Assembly: GCA_910583845.1 (NCBI GenBank)
Contig: CAJUAB010000042.1
Coordinates: forward strand, 1 to 34,694
Reading direction: 5' to 3'
DNA: 34,694 nucleotides
DNA from: an uncultured Acetatifactor sp.
GTDB lineage: Bacteria; Bacillota; Clostridia; Lachnospirales; Lachnospiraceae
A program made the position numbers and the translations under genes. The notes under the pieces are model-generated. The model made no database searches and had not been told where the DNA came from. It saw nothing but the letters and a program-made list of their open reading frames with translations. This document shows, piece by piece, positions 1-7,903 of this stretch. Position 1 is the stretch's first letter; every line of letters starts with the position of its first letter.

Positions 1-10
1 TCCAAACAAA

Positions 11-85
11 CACGGAAACTCTTATACTATCACGCAAAACTCGGATACTATCACGAAAACTCCCGACTTTTGCGTGATAGTATAA
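11..85. repeat. Short direct and inverted repeats at left edge
   Basis: The core ATACTATCACG occurs directly at 24-34 and 45-55 (period 21). An 18-bp perfect inverted repeat joins 22-39 (TTATACTATCACGCAAAA) to 68-85. The stretch is AT-rich compared with the neighbouring genes. It could be the end of a mobile element, a MITE-like remnant or an operator array for a gene left of the window. No transposase is visible here. The repeat is certain; its role is unknown. Confidence 0.7.
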
Positions 86-126
86 TTTTGCCCCAATCGC
101 CATCCTATCAGCGGCGTACTAAACAC

Positions 127-163
127 AAAAAAGCGGGGTCCACCAACCACCGTGATGAACCCC
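127..163 (-). terminator. Rho-independent terminator downstream of ppdK
   Basis: On the minus strand an 11-bp stem (GGGGTTCATCA paired with TGGTGGACCCC, two G-U pairs) with a 7-nt loop is followed by GC and six T residues. It lies about 75 bp after the ppdK stop and is the natural end of that transcript. Confidence 0.8.
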
Positions 164-170
164 ACCAAGC

Positions 171-251
171 CTAAAAACCTTTGATTTTAAGCCATTCTTC
201 AATACTTTCGCCTGCGAGTACCCCAATTTCTATGGCATTATTTGGAAATTG
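171..251 (-). other. Open frame resembling a protein C-terminus, overlapping the ppdK stop
   Basis: In a frame different from ppdK, the minus strand reads 26 codons ending in GVLAGESIEEWLKIKGF and a TAG stop. The composition looks coding-like, similar in style to the tail of small antitoxin or regulator proteins. No start codon or ribosome binding site of its own is apparent. It could be the leftover 3' end of a gene deleted by a rearrangement that joined it to ppdK, or chance. It is followed directly by the terminator hairpin. Confidence 0.25.
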
Positions 252-2868
252 CCGCCTGCGCCGCAGCCAATCTGGCAATAGGCACACGGAACGGCGAGCA
301 GGACACGTAGTCCAGGCCGATCTTATGGCAGAACTCCACGGAGGAAGGATCGCCGCCGTGCTCGCCGCAGATACCTACATGCAGCTTCGGATTCACGGGC
401 TTGCCCAACTTGATGGACATCTCCATCAGCTTGCCGACGCCGGTCTGATCCAGCTTCGCAAAGGGATCATTCTCCAGAATCTTGGTGTCATAGTAAGCAT
501 TCAGGAACTTGCCCGCATCGTCACGGGAGAAGCCAAAGGTCATCTGGGTCAGATCGTTGGTGCCAAAGCAGAAGAAATCCGCCTCCTTGGCAATCTCGTC
601 CGCGGTGAGAGCCGCACGGGGAATCTCGATCATGGTACCCACTTCGTACTCCAGCGAAACACCAGCTGCAGCAATTTCAGCATCAGCGGTATCAACCACT
701 ACCTTCTTGACAAACTTAAGCTCCTTCACCTCGCAGATCAGAGGAATCATGATCTCGGGCTTTACATTCCAGTCGGGATGAGCCTTCTTCACATTGATAG
801 CCGCACGGATGACAGCCTTGGTCTGCATTCTGGCAATCTCAGGATAGGTTACAGCCAGACGGCAGCCTCTGTGGCCCATCATAGGGTTGAACTCATGCAG
901 AGATGCAATAAAGTTCTTGATGTCCTCCACGGACCTGCCCTGTGCTTCAGCCAGCTTCTCGATGTCAGCCTCCTCAGTGGGAACAAACTCATGCAGAGGC
1001 GGATCAAGGAAACGGATGGTAACCGGGTTGCCCTCCAGAGCCTCATACAGCGCCTCAAAATCGCCCTGCTGATAAGGCAGGATCTTCTCCAGCGCCGCCT
1101 CTCTCTCCTCCGCGGTATCGGAACAGATCATCTCACGGAATGCGGCAATTCTGTCCTCTTCAAAGAACATATGCTCCGTACGGCACAGGCCGATACCCTC
1201 GGCACCCAGCTCACGGGCCTTCCGGGCATCCGCGGGAGTATCCGCATTGGTGCGGACTTTCAGAGTCCTGAACTTGTCCGCCCAGGCCATAACACGTCCA
1301 AAAGTACCTGCGATCGTAGCGTCCACGGTGGCAATCTGACCTGCGTAGATGTTACCGGTGGTTCCGTCGATGGAGATGTAGTCTCCCTCATGGAACTCCT
1401 GACCGGCCAGTGTAAACTTCTTATTCTCCTCATCCATGGCGATATCGCCGCAGCCGGATACACAGCAGGTACCCATTCCACGGGCAACCACCGCCGCATG
1501 AGAAGTCATGCCGCCGCGCACGGTCAGAATACCCTGAGCGGCCTTCATTCCGGTAATATCCTCGGGAGAAGTCTCCAGACGGACCAGAACCACCTTCTCG
1601 CCTCTTGCGTTCCAGTTCTCCGCGTCCTCGGCGGTAAATACCACCTTGCCGCAGGCAGCGCCGGGAGACGCGCCCAGGCCCTTGCCCAGAGGAGTGGCCG
1701 CTTTCAGAGCGGCGGCATCAAACTGAGGATGCAGCAGCGTGTCCAGATTACGGGGATCAATCATAGCCACGGCCTCCGCCTCGGTCTTGTGTCCCTCGTC
1801 TACCAGGTCACACGCGATCTGCAAAGCTGCCTGCGCGGTTCTCTTGCCGTTACGGCACTGCAGCATGTACAGCTTCTTGTTCTCAACGGTGAACTCCATA
1901 TCCTGCATATCATGATAGTGGTTCTCCAGAATTTCACATACCTTGATGAACTCCGCATAGGCCTCGGGGAACTCCTGCTCCATCTGCGCGATGGGCATGG
2001 GGGTGCGAACACCGGCAACCACATCCTCGCCCTGGGCGTTCTTCAGGAACTCACCCATCAGCTTCTTCTCGCCGGTAGCCGGATCACGGGTAAAGGCAAC
2101 GCCTGTGCCGGACTGATCGTTCAGGTTGCCGAATACCATGGGCATAACATTTACAGCAGTACCCCAGGAATAAGGGATATCGTTGTCACGGCGATATACA
2201 TTTGCACGAGGGTTGTCCCAGGAGCGGAAAACAGCCTCAATAGCCAGTTTCAACTGTTCCACGGGATCGGAAGGGAAATCCTTGCCCAGCTGATTCTTGT
2301 ACTCGGCCTTGAACTGCTCCGCCAGAGTCTTCAGATCCGCCGCGGTCAGATCCACGTCATACTTAACGCCCTTCTCCTCTTTCATCTTGTCGATGAGCTG
2401 CTCAAAATACTTCTTGCCGACCTCCATAACCACATCGGAGAACATCTGGATGAAACGTCTGTAAGAATCGTATACGAAGCGCTCAAACGCAGGATCGGGG
2501 TTGCCTGCGATCATGGCCGCAACCACCTCGTCATTCAGGCCCAGATTCAGAATGGTATCCATCATACCGGGCATGGAAGCTCTTGCACCGGAGCGGACAG
2601 AAACCAGCAGAGGATTCTTCAGATCACCGAATTTCTTGCCATTGATCTTCTCCATCTCCGCAACACCGTCCATAGCCTGTGCCATGATCTCGTCATTGAT
2701 CTTGCGGCCATCCTCATAGTATTGTGTACAGGCCTCTGTGGTGATCGTGAAGCCCTGCGGAACGGGAAGTCCGATGCTTGTCATCTCAGCCAGATTAGCG
2801 CCCTTGCCGCCGAGAAGATTGCGCATGGTCATGTCGCCTTCCGCAAACGAATAAACCCATTTCTTCAT
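238..2868 (-). CDS. ppdK: Pyruvate, phosphate dikinase
   Basis: This gene encodes a cytoplasmic enzyme (EC 2.7.9.1) that interconverts pyruvate + ATP + Pi and PEP + AMP + PPi. In anaerobic clostridia it often works in the glycolytic direction as a PPi-linked pyruvate kinase. The 876-residue product has the three expected parts. The N-terminal ATP-grasp starts KWVYSFAEGD and contains LLGGKGANLAEM. The central phosphohistidine domain has the GGMTSHAAVVARG motif with the catalytic His near residue 455. The C-terminal PEP/pyruvate barrel has GTNDLTQMTFGFSRDD and the CGEHGGDP catalytic Cys. Length and sequence closely resemble the Clostridium symbiosum enzyme as I recall it. The ATG at 2868 is chosen over an upstream in-frame ATG at 2925 because GGGAG precedes it and the family begins here. 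It is a single gene with its own promoter and terminator. Confidence 0.97.
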   Translation of the reverse strand: MKKWVYSFAEGDMTMRNLLGGKGANLAEMTSIGLPVPQGFTITTEACTQYYEDGRKINDEIMAQAMDGVAEMEKINGKKFGDLKNPLLVSVRSGARASMPGMMDTILNLGLNDEVVAAMIAGNPDPAFERFVYDSYRRFIQMFSDVVMEVGKKYFEQLIDKMKEEKGVKYDVDLTAADLKTLAEQFKAEYKNQLGKDFPSDPVEQLKLAIEAVFRSWDNPRANVYRRDNDIPYSWGTAVNVMPMVFGNLNDQSGTGVAFTRDPATGEKKLMGEFLKNAQGEDVVAGVRTPMPIAQMEQEFPEAYAEFIKVCEILENHYHDMQDMEFTVENKKLYMLQCRNGKRTAQAALQIACDLVDEGHKTEAEAVAMIDPRNLDTLLHPQFDAAALKAATPLGKGLGASPGAACGKVVFTAEDAENWNARGEKVVLVRLETSPEDITGMKAAQGILTVRGGMTSHAAVVARGMGTCCVSGCGDIAMDEENKKFTLAGQEFHEGDYISIDGTTGNIYAGQIATVDATIAGTFGRVMAWADKFRTLKVRTNADTPADARKARELGAEGIGLCRTEHMFFEEDRIAAFREMICSDTAEEREAALEKILPYQQGDFEALYEALEGNPVTIRFLDPPLHEFVPTEEADIEKLAEAQGRSVEDIKNFIASLHEFNPMMGHRGCRLAVTYPEIARMQTKAVIRAAINVKKAHPDWNVKPEIMIPLICEVKELKFVKKVVVDTADAEIAAAGVSLEYEVGTMIEIPRAALTADEIAKEADFFCFGTNDLTQMTFGFSRDDAGKFLNAYYDTKILENDPFAKLDQTGVGKLMEMSIKLGKPVNPKLHVGICGEHGGDPSSVEFCHKIGLDYVSCSPFRVPIARLAAAQAAISK

Positions 2869-2915
2869 GTTTGTCTTTCTCCCTTTTCTAAAGATTAATT
2901 GATTTCGCAACTTCC

Positions 2916-2944
2916 ATTCTATCAATTTGACAAAAAAATATCAA
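2916..2944 (-). promoter_or_regulatory. Sigma-A-type promoter of ppdK
   Basis: Reading the minus strand, TTGATA (2939-2944) and TAGAAT (2916-2921) are separated by 17 bp, about 50 bp upstream of the chosen ppdK start. The upstream DNA is very AT-rich, which could act as an UP element. Confidence 0.65.
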
Positions 2945-3040
2945 GGACTTTAAAATAATTCTTTTTTCTGCCAATCACTTTCGTCTATTGTACTTAAAAT
3001 ACCCTCTTTTATCATTTCTGAAATTGGTAAAATTATACAA

Positions 3041-3060
3041 AATTGTAAGCATTTACAATT
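3041..3060. promoter_or_regulatory. 20-bp palindrome between divergent promoters
   Basis: A perfect dyad AATTGTAA-GCAT-TTACAATT lies between the ppdK promoter and the ABC-F gene promoter. The 8-4-8 shape suits a dimeric regulator. It faintly resembles Rex-type or CRP/FNR-type sites but matches neither consensus fully. The regulator is unknown. Confidence 0.5.
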
Positions 3061-3099
3061 TAATTTCTTATACCAGGCACAAAAAAACCGGATAAGGAC

Positions 3100-3127
3100 T
3101 TGCATTTTCCGGGAATTTCAGTAAAAT
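3100..3127 (+). promoter_or_regulatory. Promoter of the ABC-F gene
   Basis: TTGCAT (3100-3105) and TAAAAT (3122-3127) are spaced by 16 bp. Transcription from here would give a leader of about 110 nt before the ABC-F start codon. Confidence 0.65.
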
Positions 3128-3162
3128 AGGAAGAAGTGTAACTTGGGAATGATATACCGTAG

Positions 3163-3228
3163 GTTCCGGACCGCCCCTGTGATCCGGCCGCTTCCGGAAC
3201 AAAATACTCTGCGGGATTCTATTTTTTT
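3163..3228 (+). promoter_or_regulatory. Structured leader of the ABC-F gene, possible attenuator
   Basis: The leader contains an 8-bp stem GTTCCGGA (3163-3170) with TCCGGAAC (3193-3200). A later alternative pairing of CCGC near 3187 with GCGG near 3211 is followed by seven T residues (3222-3228). The two foldings compete, as in attenuators. Several antibiotic-resistance ABC-F genes are known to have leader attenuation. No leader peptide was confirmed, so this is suggestive only. Confidence 0.35.
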
Positions 3229-3244
3229 CAGAAAGGCTTGAAAT

Positions 3245-4882
3245 ATGATCAGTGCAAACAATGTAACTTACCGGGTGGGCAAAAAAGCCCTGTTTGAAGA
3301 TGTGAATATCAAGTTCACGGAAGGCAACTGCTACGGCCTCATCGGTGCCAACGGCGCCGGAAAATCCACCTTTTTAAAAATCCTCTCCGGTGCCCTGGAT
3401 ACCACCAACGGAGACATCGTCATTTCCCCCGGACAGCGCCTGTCCGTGCTGGAGCAGGACCACTTCAAATATGACGATTATGTGGTTATGGATACCGTCA
3501 TTATGGGCAATGAGCGCCTGTATCAGATTATGAAGGAAAAGGACGCCATCTATGCCAAGGAGGATTTCTCCGACGAGGACGGCATCCGTGCCAGCGAACT
3601 GGAAGCGGAATTTGCGGAGATGGACGGCTGGGAAGCTGAGTCAAACGCCGCCATGCTGCTCAACGGCCTGGGCATTGACACGGAACACCACTACTCCCTG
3701 ATGAGGGATCTGGAGAGCAACATCAAAGTCAAGGTGCTGCTGGCAAAGGCTCTCTTTGGCAACCCGGATATCCTGCTGCTGGATGAGCCCACCAACCATC
3801 TGGATCTGGATGCCATCGCCTGGCTGGAGGAATTTCTGATCAACTTTGAAAATACCGTCATCGTGGTCTCCCATGACCGCTACTTCCTGAACAAGGTCTG
3901 CACCCACACCGCTGATATTGACTATGGCAAGATACAGTTGTACGCAGGCAACTACGACTTCTGGTACGAGTCCAGCCAGCTGCTGATCAAGCAGATGAAG
4001 GAAGCAAATAAGAAAAAAGAAGAAAAAATCAAGGAGTTGCAGGAATTCATTTCCCGCTTCTCCGCCAACGCCAGTAAGTCCAAGCAGGCAACGTCCCGCA
4101 AAAGGGCTCTGGAGAAAATTGAGCTGGATGAGATCAAACCCTCCAGCAGAAAATATCCCTATATCGACTTCCGCCCCGACCGCGAGATCGGCAACGAAGT
4201 ACTCTGTGTGGAGCATCTCTCCAAGACCATAGGGGGAGAAAAGGTACTGGATGATATTTCCTTCATCATGGGCCATGAGGACAAGATCGCTTTTGTGGGC
4301 AGCAATGAGATCGCCAAGACCACCCTGTTCCAGATCCTGGCCGGGGAAATGGAGCCGGACGAAGGCAGCTACAAATGGGGGGTCACCACCTCTCAGGCTT
4401 ATTTTCCCAAAGACAATACGGCGGAATTTGACAATGACCTCACGATCGCGGACTGGCTCACCGGCTACTCCCCTGTAAAGGACGTGACTTATGTGCGGGG
4501 CTTTCTGGGACGTATGCTCTTCGCGGGCGAAGACGGCGTAAAAAAAGTCAGGATACTCTCCGGCGGCGAAAAGGTGCGTTGCCTTTTGTCCAAAATGATG
4601 ATCAGCGGAGCCAACTGTCTGATCTTTGACGAGCCCACAAACCATCTGGACATGGAGTCCATCACCGCCCTGAACAACGGAGTCATCAAATTCCCGGGCG
4701 TGGTACTGTTCTCCTGCCATGACCATCAGTTCGTACAGACCACCGCCAACCGGATCATGGAAATCCTGCCCGGCGGCAAGCTGATCGACAAGATCACTAC
4801 CTATGACGAGTACCTGGCCAGCGATGAGATGGCACGAAAGCGCACGGTCTTCACGGCCAGCCGCGAGGAAGATGAGCTTTGA
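3245..4882 (+). CDS. ABC-F family ATP-binding protein (YkpA/YbiT-like)
   Basis: This gene encodes a soluble protein with two ABC ATPase domains and no membrane segments, the arrangement of ABC-F ribosome-associated translation factors. Domain 1 (about 1-255) has Walker A GANGAGKST near residue 34 and Walker B DILLLDEPTNHLD at 175-187. A charged linker with many Lys and Glu spans about 250-310. Domain 2 (about 315-545) has LSGGEKVR at 438-445 and DEPTNHLD. Two oddities stand out. The first signature motif reads LESNIK instead of LSGGQ/E. The second Walker A reads GSNEIAKTT, lacking the usual second glycine, which I believe is normal for the YkpA-like branch. The start has AGAAAGG upstream. The gene is followed after 55 bp by the PHP phosphoesterase gene, probably in one transcript. 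Function beyond ribosome-linked ATPase is not predictable. Confidence 0.92.
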   Translation: MISANNVTYRVGKKALFEDVNIKFTEGNCYGLIGANGAGKSTFLKILSGALDTTNGDIVISPGQRLSVLEQDHFKYDDYVVMDTVIMGNERLYQIMKEKDAIYAKEDFSDEDGIRASELEAEFAEMDGWEAESNAAMLLNGLGIDTEHHYSLMRDLESNIKVKVLLAKALFGNPDILLLDEPTNHLDLDAIAWLEEFLINFENTVIVVSHDRYFLNKVCTHTADIDYGKIQLYAGNYDFWYESSQLLIKQMKEANKKKEEKIKELQEFISRFSANASKSKQATSRKRALEKIELDEIKPSSRKYPYIDFRPDREIGNEVLCVEHLSKTIGGEKVLDDISFIMGHEDKIAFVGSNEIAKTTLFQILAGEMEPDEGSYKWGVTTSQAYFPKDNTAEFDNDLTIADWLTGYSPVKDVTYVRGFLGRMLFAGEDGVKKVRILSGGEKVRCLLSKMMISGANCLIFDEPTNHLDMESITALNNGVIKFPGVVLFSCHDHQFVQTTANRIMEILPGGKLIDKITTYDEYLASDEMARKRTVFTASREEDEL

Positions 4883-4937
4883 TATTTCCGTCAGAGCATG
4901 TCCCGACGGCGCCGCAGCAATGTAAAGGAGCAGACTC

Positions 4938-5825
4938 ATGGTCGATTTGCATGTACATTCCACCCGTTCCGACGGAACCTTTACCCCTGCACGGCTGGTG
5001 GAGTATGCCATAGAAAAAAGGCTGTCCGCCTTCGCGCTGACAGATCACGATACGGTGGACGGCCTGGAGGAGGCCATCAGCCATGCGGCAGAGCTGCGTC
5101 TGCGGTCTTCCGGAAATCCTCCTGTCCCGGAGGTGATTCCCGGCATTGAGCTTTCCAGCGAATATCAGGGGAAGGACATACATGTGGTGGGACTCTATAT
5201 AGACTGGCACAATGCAGGGTTTCAGGAATATCTCCGCGGATTTGTGGTCTCCCGGGACATCCGCAATGAAAAGATGTGTGCGCTTTTACAGGAAGTCGGC
5301 ATGGACATCTCCTATGAGAAGCTGCGGGAGGCTTTCCCGGATTCGGTGATCACCAGAGCCCACTATGCCAGATACATGCTGGCGCACGGCTATATCGGGA
5401 GCATGGCGGAGGCCTTTGAGCGCTATGTGGGGGATCACTGCCCCTGCTACGTGCCCAGGGAAAAGGTTACGCCTGCCCAGGCTGTGACGCTGATCCGGGA
5501 AGCGGACGGCATTCCCGTTCTGGCCCATCCCATCCTCTACCATATGAGCGACGCCAGGCTGGACAATCTGGTCAGCGAGTTAAAGGACGCGGGGCTCATG
5601 GGCATTGAAGCCCTGTACAGCACCTATCATTCCTGCGATGAGCGCCAGATCTGCGGACTTGCGAAAAAATATGATCTCCTGCTCAGCGGCGGCTCGGATT
5701 TCCATGGAGATAACAAACCCGGTCTGGATCTGGGAACGGGCTACGGCCAACTCATTGTGCCGGATGAGATCCTGGAGAATATCCGGAAAGCCCACCGTTC
5801 GCTCAAAGCTCCGCCGCGAAGCTGA
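4938..5825 (+). CDS. PHP-domain phosphoesterase (TrpH/YciV-like)
   Basis: This gene encodes a 295-residue single-domain protein of the polymerase and histidinol phosphatase (PHP) family. Metal ligands are visible in order: DLHVHSTRSDG (H5, H7), LTDHDT (D36-D38), an AHPILYH segment and GGSDFHGD near the C-terminus. Relatives include 3',5'-nucleoside bisphosphate phosphatases and the 5'-3' exonuclease RNase AM, so a cytoplasmic phosphoesterase acting on nucleotides or RNA ends is the likely role. The start follows AAAGGAG with good spacing. It lies 55 bp after the ABC-F gene on the same strand. The exact substrate cannot be read from the sequence. Confidence 0.9.
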   Translation: MVDLHVHSTRSDGTFTPARLVEYAIEKRLSAFALTDHDTVDGLEEAISHAAELRLRSSGNPPVPEVIPGIELSSEYQGKDIHVVGLYIDWHNAGFQEYLRGFVVSRDIRNEKMCALLQEVGMDISYEKLREAFPDSVITRAHYARYMLAHGYIGSMAEAFERYVGDHCPCYVPREKVTPAQAVTLIREADGIPVLAHPILYHMSDARLDNLVSELKDAGLMGIEALYSTYHSCDERQICGLAKKYDLLLSGGSDFHGDNKPGLDLGTGYGQLIVPDEILENIRKAHRSLKAPPRS

Positions 5826-5981
5826 ACCCACGTTTCGCGACACACTGTCGTTATGAACAACAGGATTTCAGCCTGTGGACAAAGCATCTCCGGTGCAAGC
5901 ATACCGGAGCGTGTCTGAAAAATGCCTCCGGGCCGCCTGGCCTGCACATGAGAGGAATCGACTGATCCATCACTCACCACA

Positions 5982-6012
5982 AGAGCCTGCCGCAGCTATT
6001 GCGGCAGGCTCT
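5982..6012. terminator. Perfect 13-bp hairpin between convergent genes
   Basis: AGAGCCTGCCGCA (5982-5994) pairs perfectly with TGCGGCAGGCTCT (6000-6012) around a 5-nt loop. It sits between the PHP gene (+) and the zinc-ribbon gene (-), where a bidirectional terminator is expected. Neither side has a real T-run, so termination would be weak. A second hairpin, CTCCGGT with ACCGGAG, lies near 5888-5910. Confidence 0.5.
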
Positions 6013-6036
6013 CTGTCTCCTGTTTCAGCCTATCCT

Positions 6037-6552
6037 TCAGATCTCCTCCGTCTTGGGCTCCTCCGCCGGTTCTGCCTGTGCGGCCGTCTCTTCCACGGGG
6101 GCGGCAGGTTCCACCGGTTCGGCAGGCTCCACAGCCTCAGCGGGCTCCTCGGTCACTTCTGTAACCTCGCCCTCATCCACTACCTCTTCGGGCTCGGGCT
6201 CAGGCAGCTTGGCCCCGCAATAGGAGCAGAACGCCGCGGAATAACTTACTTCCTTGCCGCAGTCCGGGCATTCCTGTTTGCCTTTCAGCCTGCGGACTTC
6301 TCTTTTCAGATGACCGATCTCCTCCACCGCGGCATCAATAGCGGCAAACTTCTCAGCCACCTCCTCCGGAGCGTCTTCCTTCTGGCTCTCATACACATAC
6401 TTGCCAAGCTCAATGTAAGCGCTCTTGACCGTTTCCTCTTTCTCGGCAATCTGGCCTGTCAGCTTGGCGATCTCCGCGATCTCCTTGGCTCTCTTGGTCA
6501 CATCCTTGCCCTTGCTGCTGATTGTGTTGCTCACTTTGTTAAAAAAATCCAT
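6037..6552 (-). CDS. Zinc-ribbon protein with coiled-coil and acidic Pro/Glu/Ala tail
   Basis: This gene encodes a 171-residue protein of unknown specific function. Residues 1-90 are Lys/Glu-rich and probably helical or coiled-coil. A four-cysteine zinc ribbon follows: CPDCG (C95, C98) and CSYCG (C109, C112). Residues 117-171 are a low-complexity acidic tail rich in Glu, Pro, Ala and Val with repeated EPAEPVEP-like units, probably disordered. No signal peptide or membrane segment is seen. The start at 6552 is preceded by AAGGAGGAG; an in-frame upstream ATG lacks this. It is last in a minus-strand series after maf and the 87-residue gene. Such short zinc-ribbon proteins are common and uncharacterised in Lachnospiraceae. 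Confidence 0.85.
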   Translation of the reverse strand: MDFFNKVSNTISSKGKDVTKRAKEIAEIAKLTGQIAEKEETVKSAYIELGKYVYESQKEDAPEEVAEKFAAIDAAVEEIGHLKREVRRLKGKQECPDCGKEVSYSAAFCSYCGAKLPEPEPEEVVDEGEVTEVTEEPAEAVEPAEPVEPAAPVEETAAQAEPAEEPKTEEI

Positions 6553-6637
6553 ACTTTTCTCCTCCTTACCCGGGTTCCGCATCTGAGCAGACAGTGCCAG
6601 ATACTGTTTTAGGTTTCTGAGGTACCAGTATATTACA

Positions 6638-6901
6638 CTAGCCCTCTATAATCAGGTATCTGCCGTCGCCAATGTCGAAAACCTCATCTGCTTCCAGAAT
6701 CTCGTCCTCGTCGGCGCCATCCAGATCCAGCCCCTCCTCTTCAAAGAAATTCAAAACATCTTTCCTGCTGTCAACTACCACAGCCATGCATTCCTCCAGG
6801 AACCCCTCGGCCTCTTCCAGGCTATCCGCCACCTTCTCAGGAAACAACTGCAGCTGATTATCCAGGAAGCACTGTAATACCGCATCATCAAACTCATGCA
6901 T
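6638..6901 (-). CDS. Small acidic conserved-type hypothetical protein
   Basis: This gene encodes an 87-residue, strongly acidic, soluble protein with no cysteine motif, signal peptide or membrane segment. Its C-terminal half has a run of Asp/Glu (GADEDEILEADEVFDIGDG) ending RYLIIEG. I do not recognise a family. It is supported as real by a very good ribosome binding site (GTAGGAGGATATATTTATG) and by its position between maf and the zinc-ribbon gene on the same strand, with 81 and 85 bp gaps. Confidence 0.75.
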   Translation of the reverse strand: MHEFDDAVLQCFLDNQLQLFPEKVADSLEEAEGFLEECMAVVVDSRKDVLNFFEEEGLDLDGADEDEILEADEVFDIGDGRYLIIEG

Positions 6902-6982
6902 AAATATATCCTCCTACAGATCAACGTGAGTATAAAAGAAGTTCGCTTCTTGCCCTTATCATATCGCCTTTGGTGTTCACCG

Positions 6983-7690
6983 TCAAGTATTTACGGGGAA
7001 ATCTCCCCAGGGATTTCCATTCCCGGCAGGTCCGCCTTCCGCCCGCAGCGCTTTCAGTTCCTGATACAGCCTGGCGACAGGCAGACCCACCACATTGCTG
7101 TAATCCCCCTCTATCGCTTTTACAAAACGGCTGCCAAGTCCCTGTATGCCATAGGCCCCTGCCTTATCCATCGGTTCTCCTGTGGAGATATACCAGCTGA
7201 TTTCTTCCTCTGTCACAGGATAGAACCACACCTGCGTACATTCATGGAAAATGTGCCGATCTGTCTTTCCGCGGCTGTGATAATACAGTGCCACGCCAGT
7301 GTATACCTGATGCTGTCTGCCGGACAGCCGTCCCAGCATCTCCGCCGCCTCTTTCCCGCCGTCGGGTTTCCCCAGAATCTGCCCGTCCGCGGCCACCACG
7401 GTGTCAGCCCCTATGACCAGCAGTTCCTCTCGGCCGTCCCAGAACCGCTCTTCCCGCCGGGAATGATCTTTTTCGGTCTCCCGCATATCTGCCCCTTGCC
7501 CGGAGGCTTCCCGCAGGAGTCTTTGCAGCACGTCCCAGGCCTTCTGGGAAGACAGCTCCTCCACCACTCTGGCGGGTTCGCTTTCCGTGACCTGTTCCTC
7601 CACGCCGCTGACCAGCACCGTATACTTAAGCCCCAGTCCTGTCAGAAGTTCCCGCCGCCTGGGGGACCCTGATGCCAATACAATCTTCAT
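6983..7690 (-). CDS. maf: Maf-family nucleotide pyrophosphatase
   Basis: This gene encodes a cytoplasmic house-cleaning enzyme that hydrolyses nucleoside triphosphates (in other species dTTP/UTP or modified nucleotides) to monophosphate and PPi. Maf proteins have also been linked to septum inhibition. The 235-residue product has the N-terminal ASGSPRRRELL motif (residues 6-16), IGADTVV with catalytic Asp96, and the KAGAYGIQG segment. Maf proteins usually have about 190-200 residues; the excess is a hydrophilic insertion at about residues 56-88 and a short Gly/Pro-rich tail. The start follows CAGGAAGG. The gene heads a three-gene minus-strand series and has a strong promoter embedded in an inverted repeat. 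Confidence 0.93.
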   Translation of the reverse strand: MKIVLASGSPRRRELLTGLGLKYTVLVSGVEEQVTESEPARVVEELSSQKAWDVLQRLLREASGQGADMRETEKDHSRREERFWDGREELLVIGADTVVAADGQILGKPDGGKEAAEMLGRLSGRQHQVYTGVALYYHSRGKTDRHIFHECTQVWFYPVTEEEISWYISTGEPMDKAGAYGIQGLGSRFVKAIEGDYSNVVGLPVARLYQELKALRAEGGPAGNGNPWGDFPVNT

Positions 7691-7729
7691 GTGTGTCCTT
7701 CCTGTTTTTTGCCTCTATACTTCTGTATA

Positions 7730-7782
7730 ATATTATATGACATATAGTATTGATGCTGAACATACTATACGACATATAATAT
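7730..7782. promoter_or_regulatory. Large inverted repeat (candidate operator) over the maf promoter
   Basis: Two 21-bp arms (7730-7750 and 7762-7782) are inverted copies with 19 of 21 positions identical, around an 11-bp centre. Each arm is itself nearly palindromic: TATATGACATATA on the left and TATACGACATATA on the right, 32 bp apart (three helical turns). The right arm covers the -10 box and most of the spacer of the maf promoter, so a bound dimer pair would block it. No regulator gene is adjacent. Confidence 0.6.
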
Positions 7783-7792
7783 GCTTTGTCAA
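7764..7792 (-). promoter_or_regulatory. Strong sigma-A promoter of maf
   Basis: On the minus strand a perfect TTGACA (7787-7792) and TATAGT (7764-7769) are separated by 17 bp. The start codon of maf lies about 70 bp downstream. The -10 region is within the large inverted repeat. Confidence 0.8.
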
Positions 7793-7903
7793 TCCCTATT
7801 TTGATAAAAGATTATTAAAAAAATCTAAAGATCGCTATTTGGCGTGATGCTTGAAAGAATGATGAACCCGAACTGTTCGAAAGGAAGAAACCGTTTCAGG
7901 TGT

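Noticed and set aside
181..2898. A 905-codon open frame on the plus strand opposite ppdK
   Set aside because: It mirrors ppdK codons, has no family motifs or ribosome binding site, and the minus-strand gene is unmistakable.
3641..5011. Long minus-strand open frame across the ABC-F and PHP genes
   Set aside because: Antisense shadow spanning two well-supported genes; composition is His/Gln/Leu-rich as in reversed coding strands.
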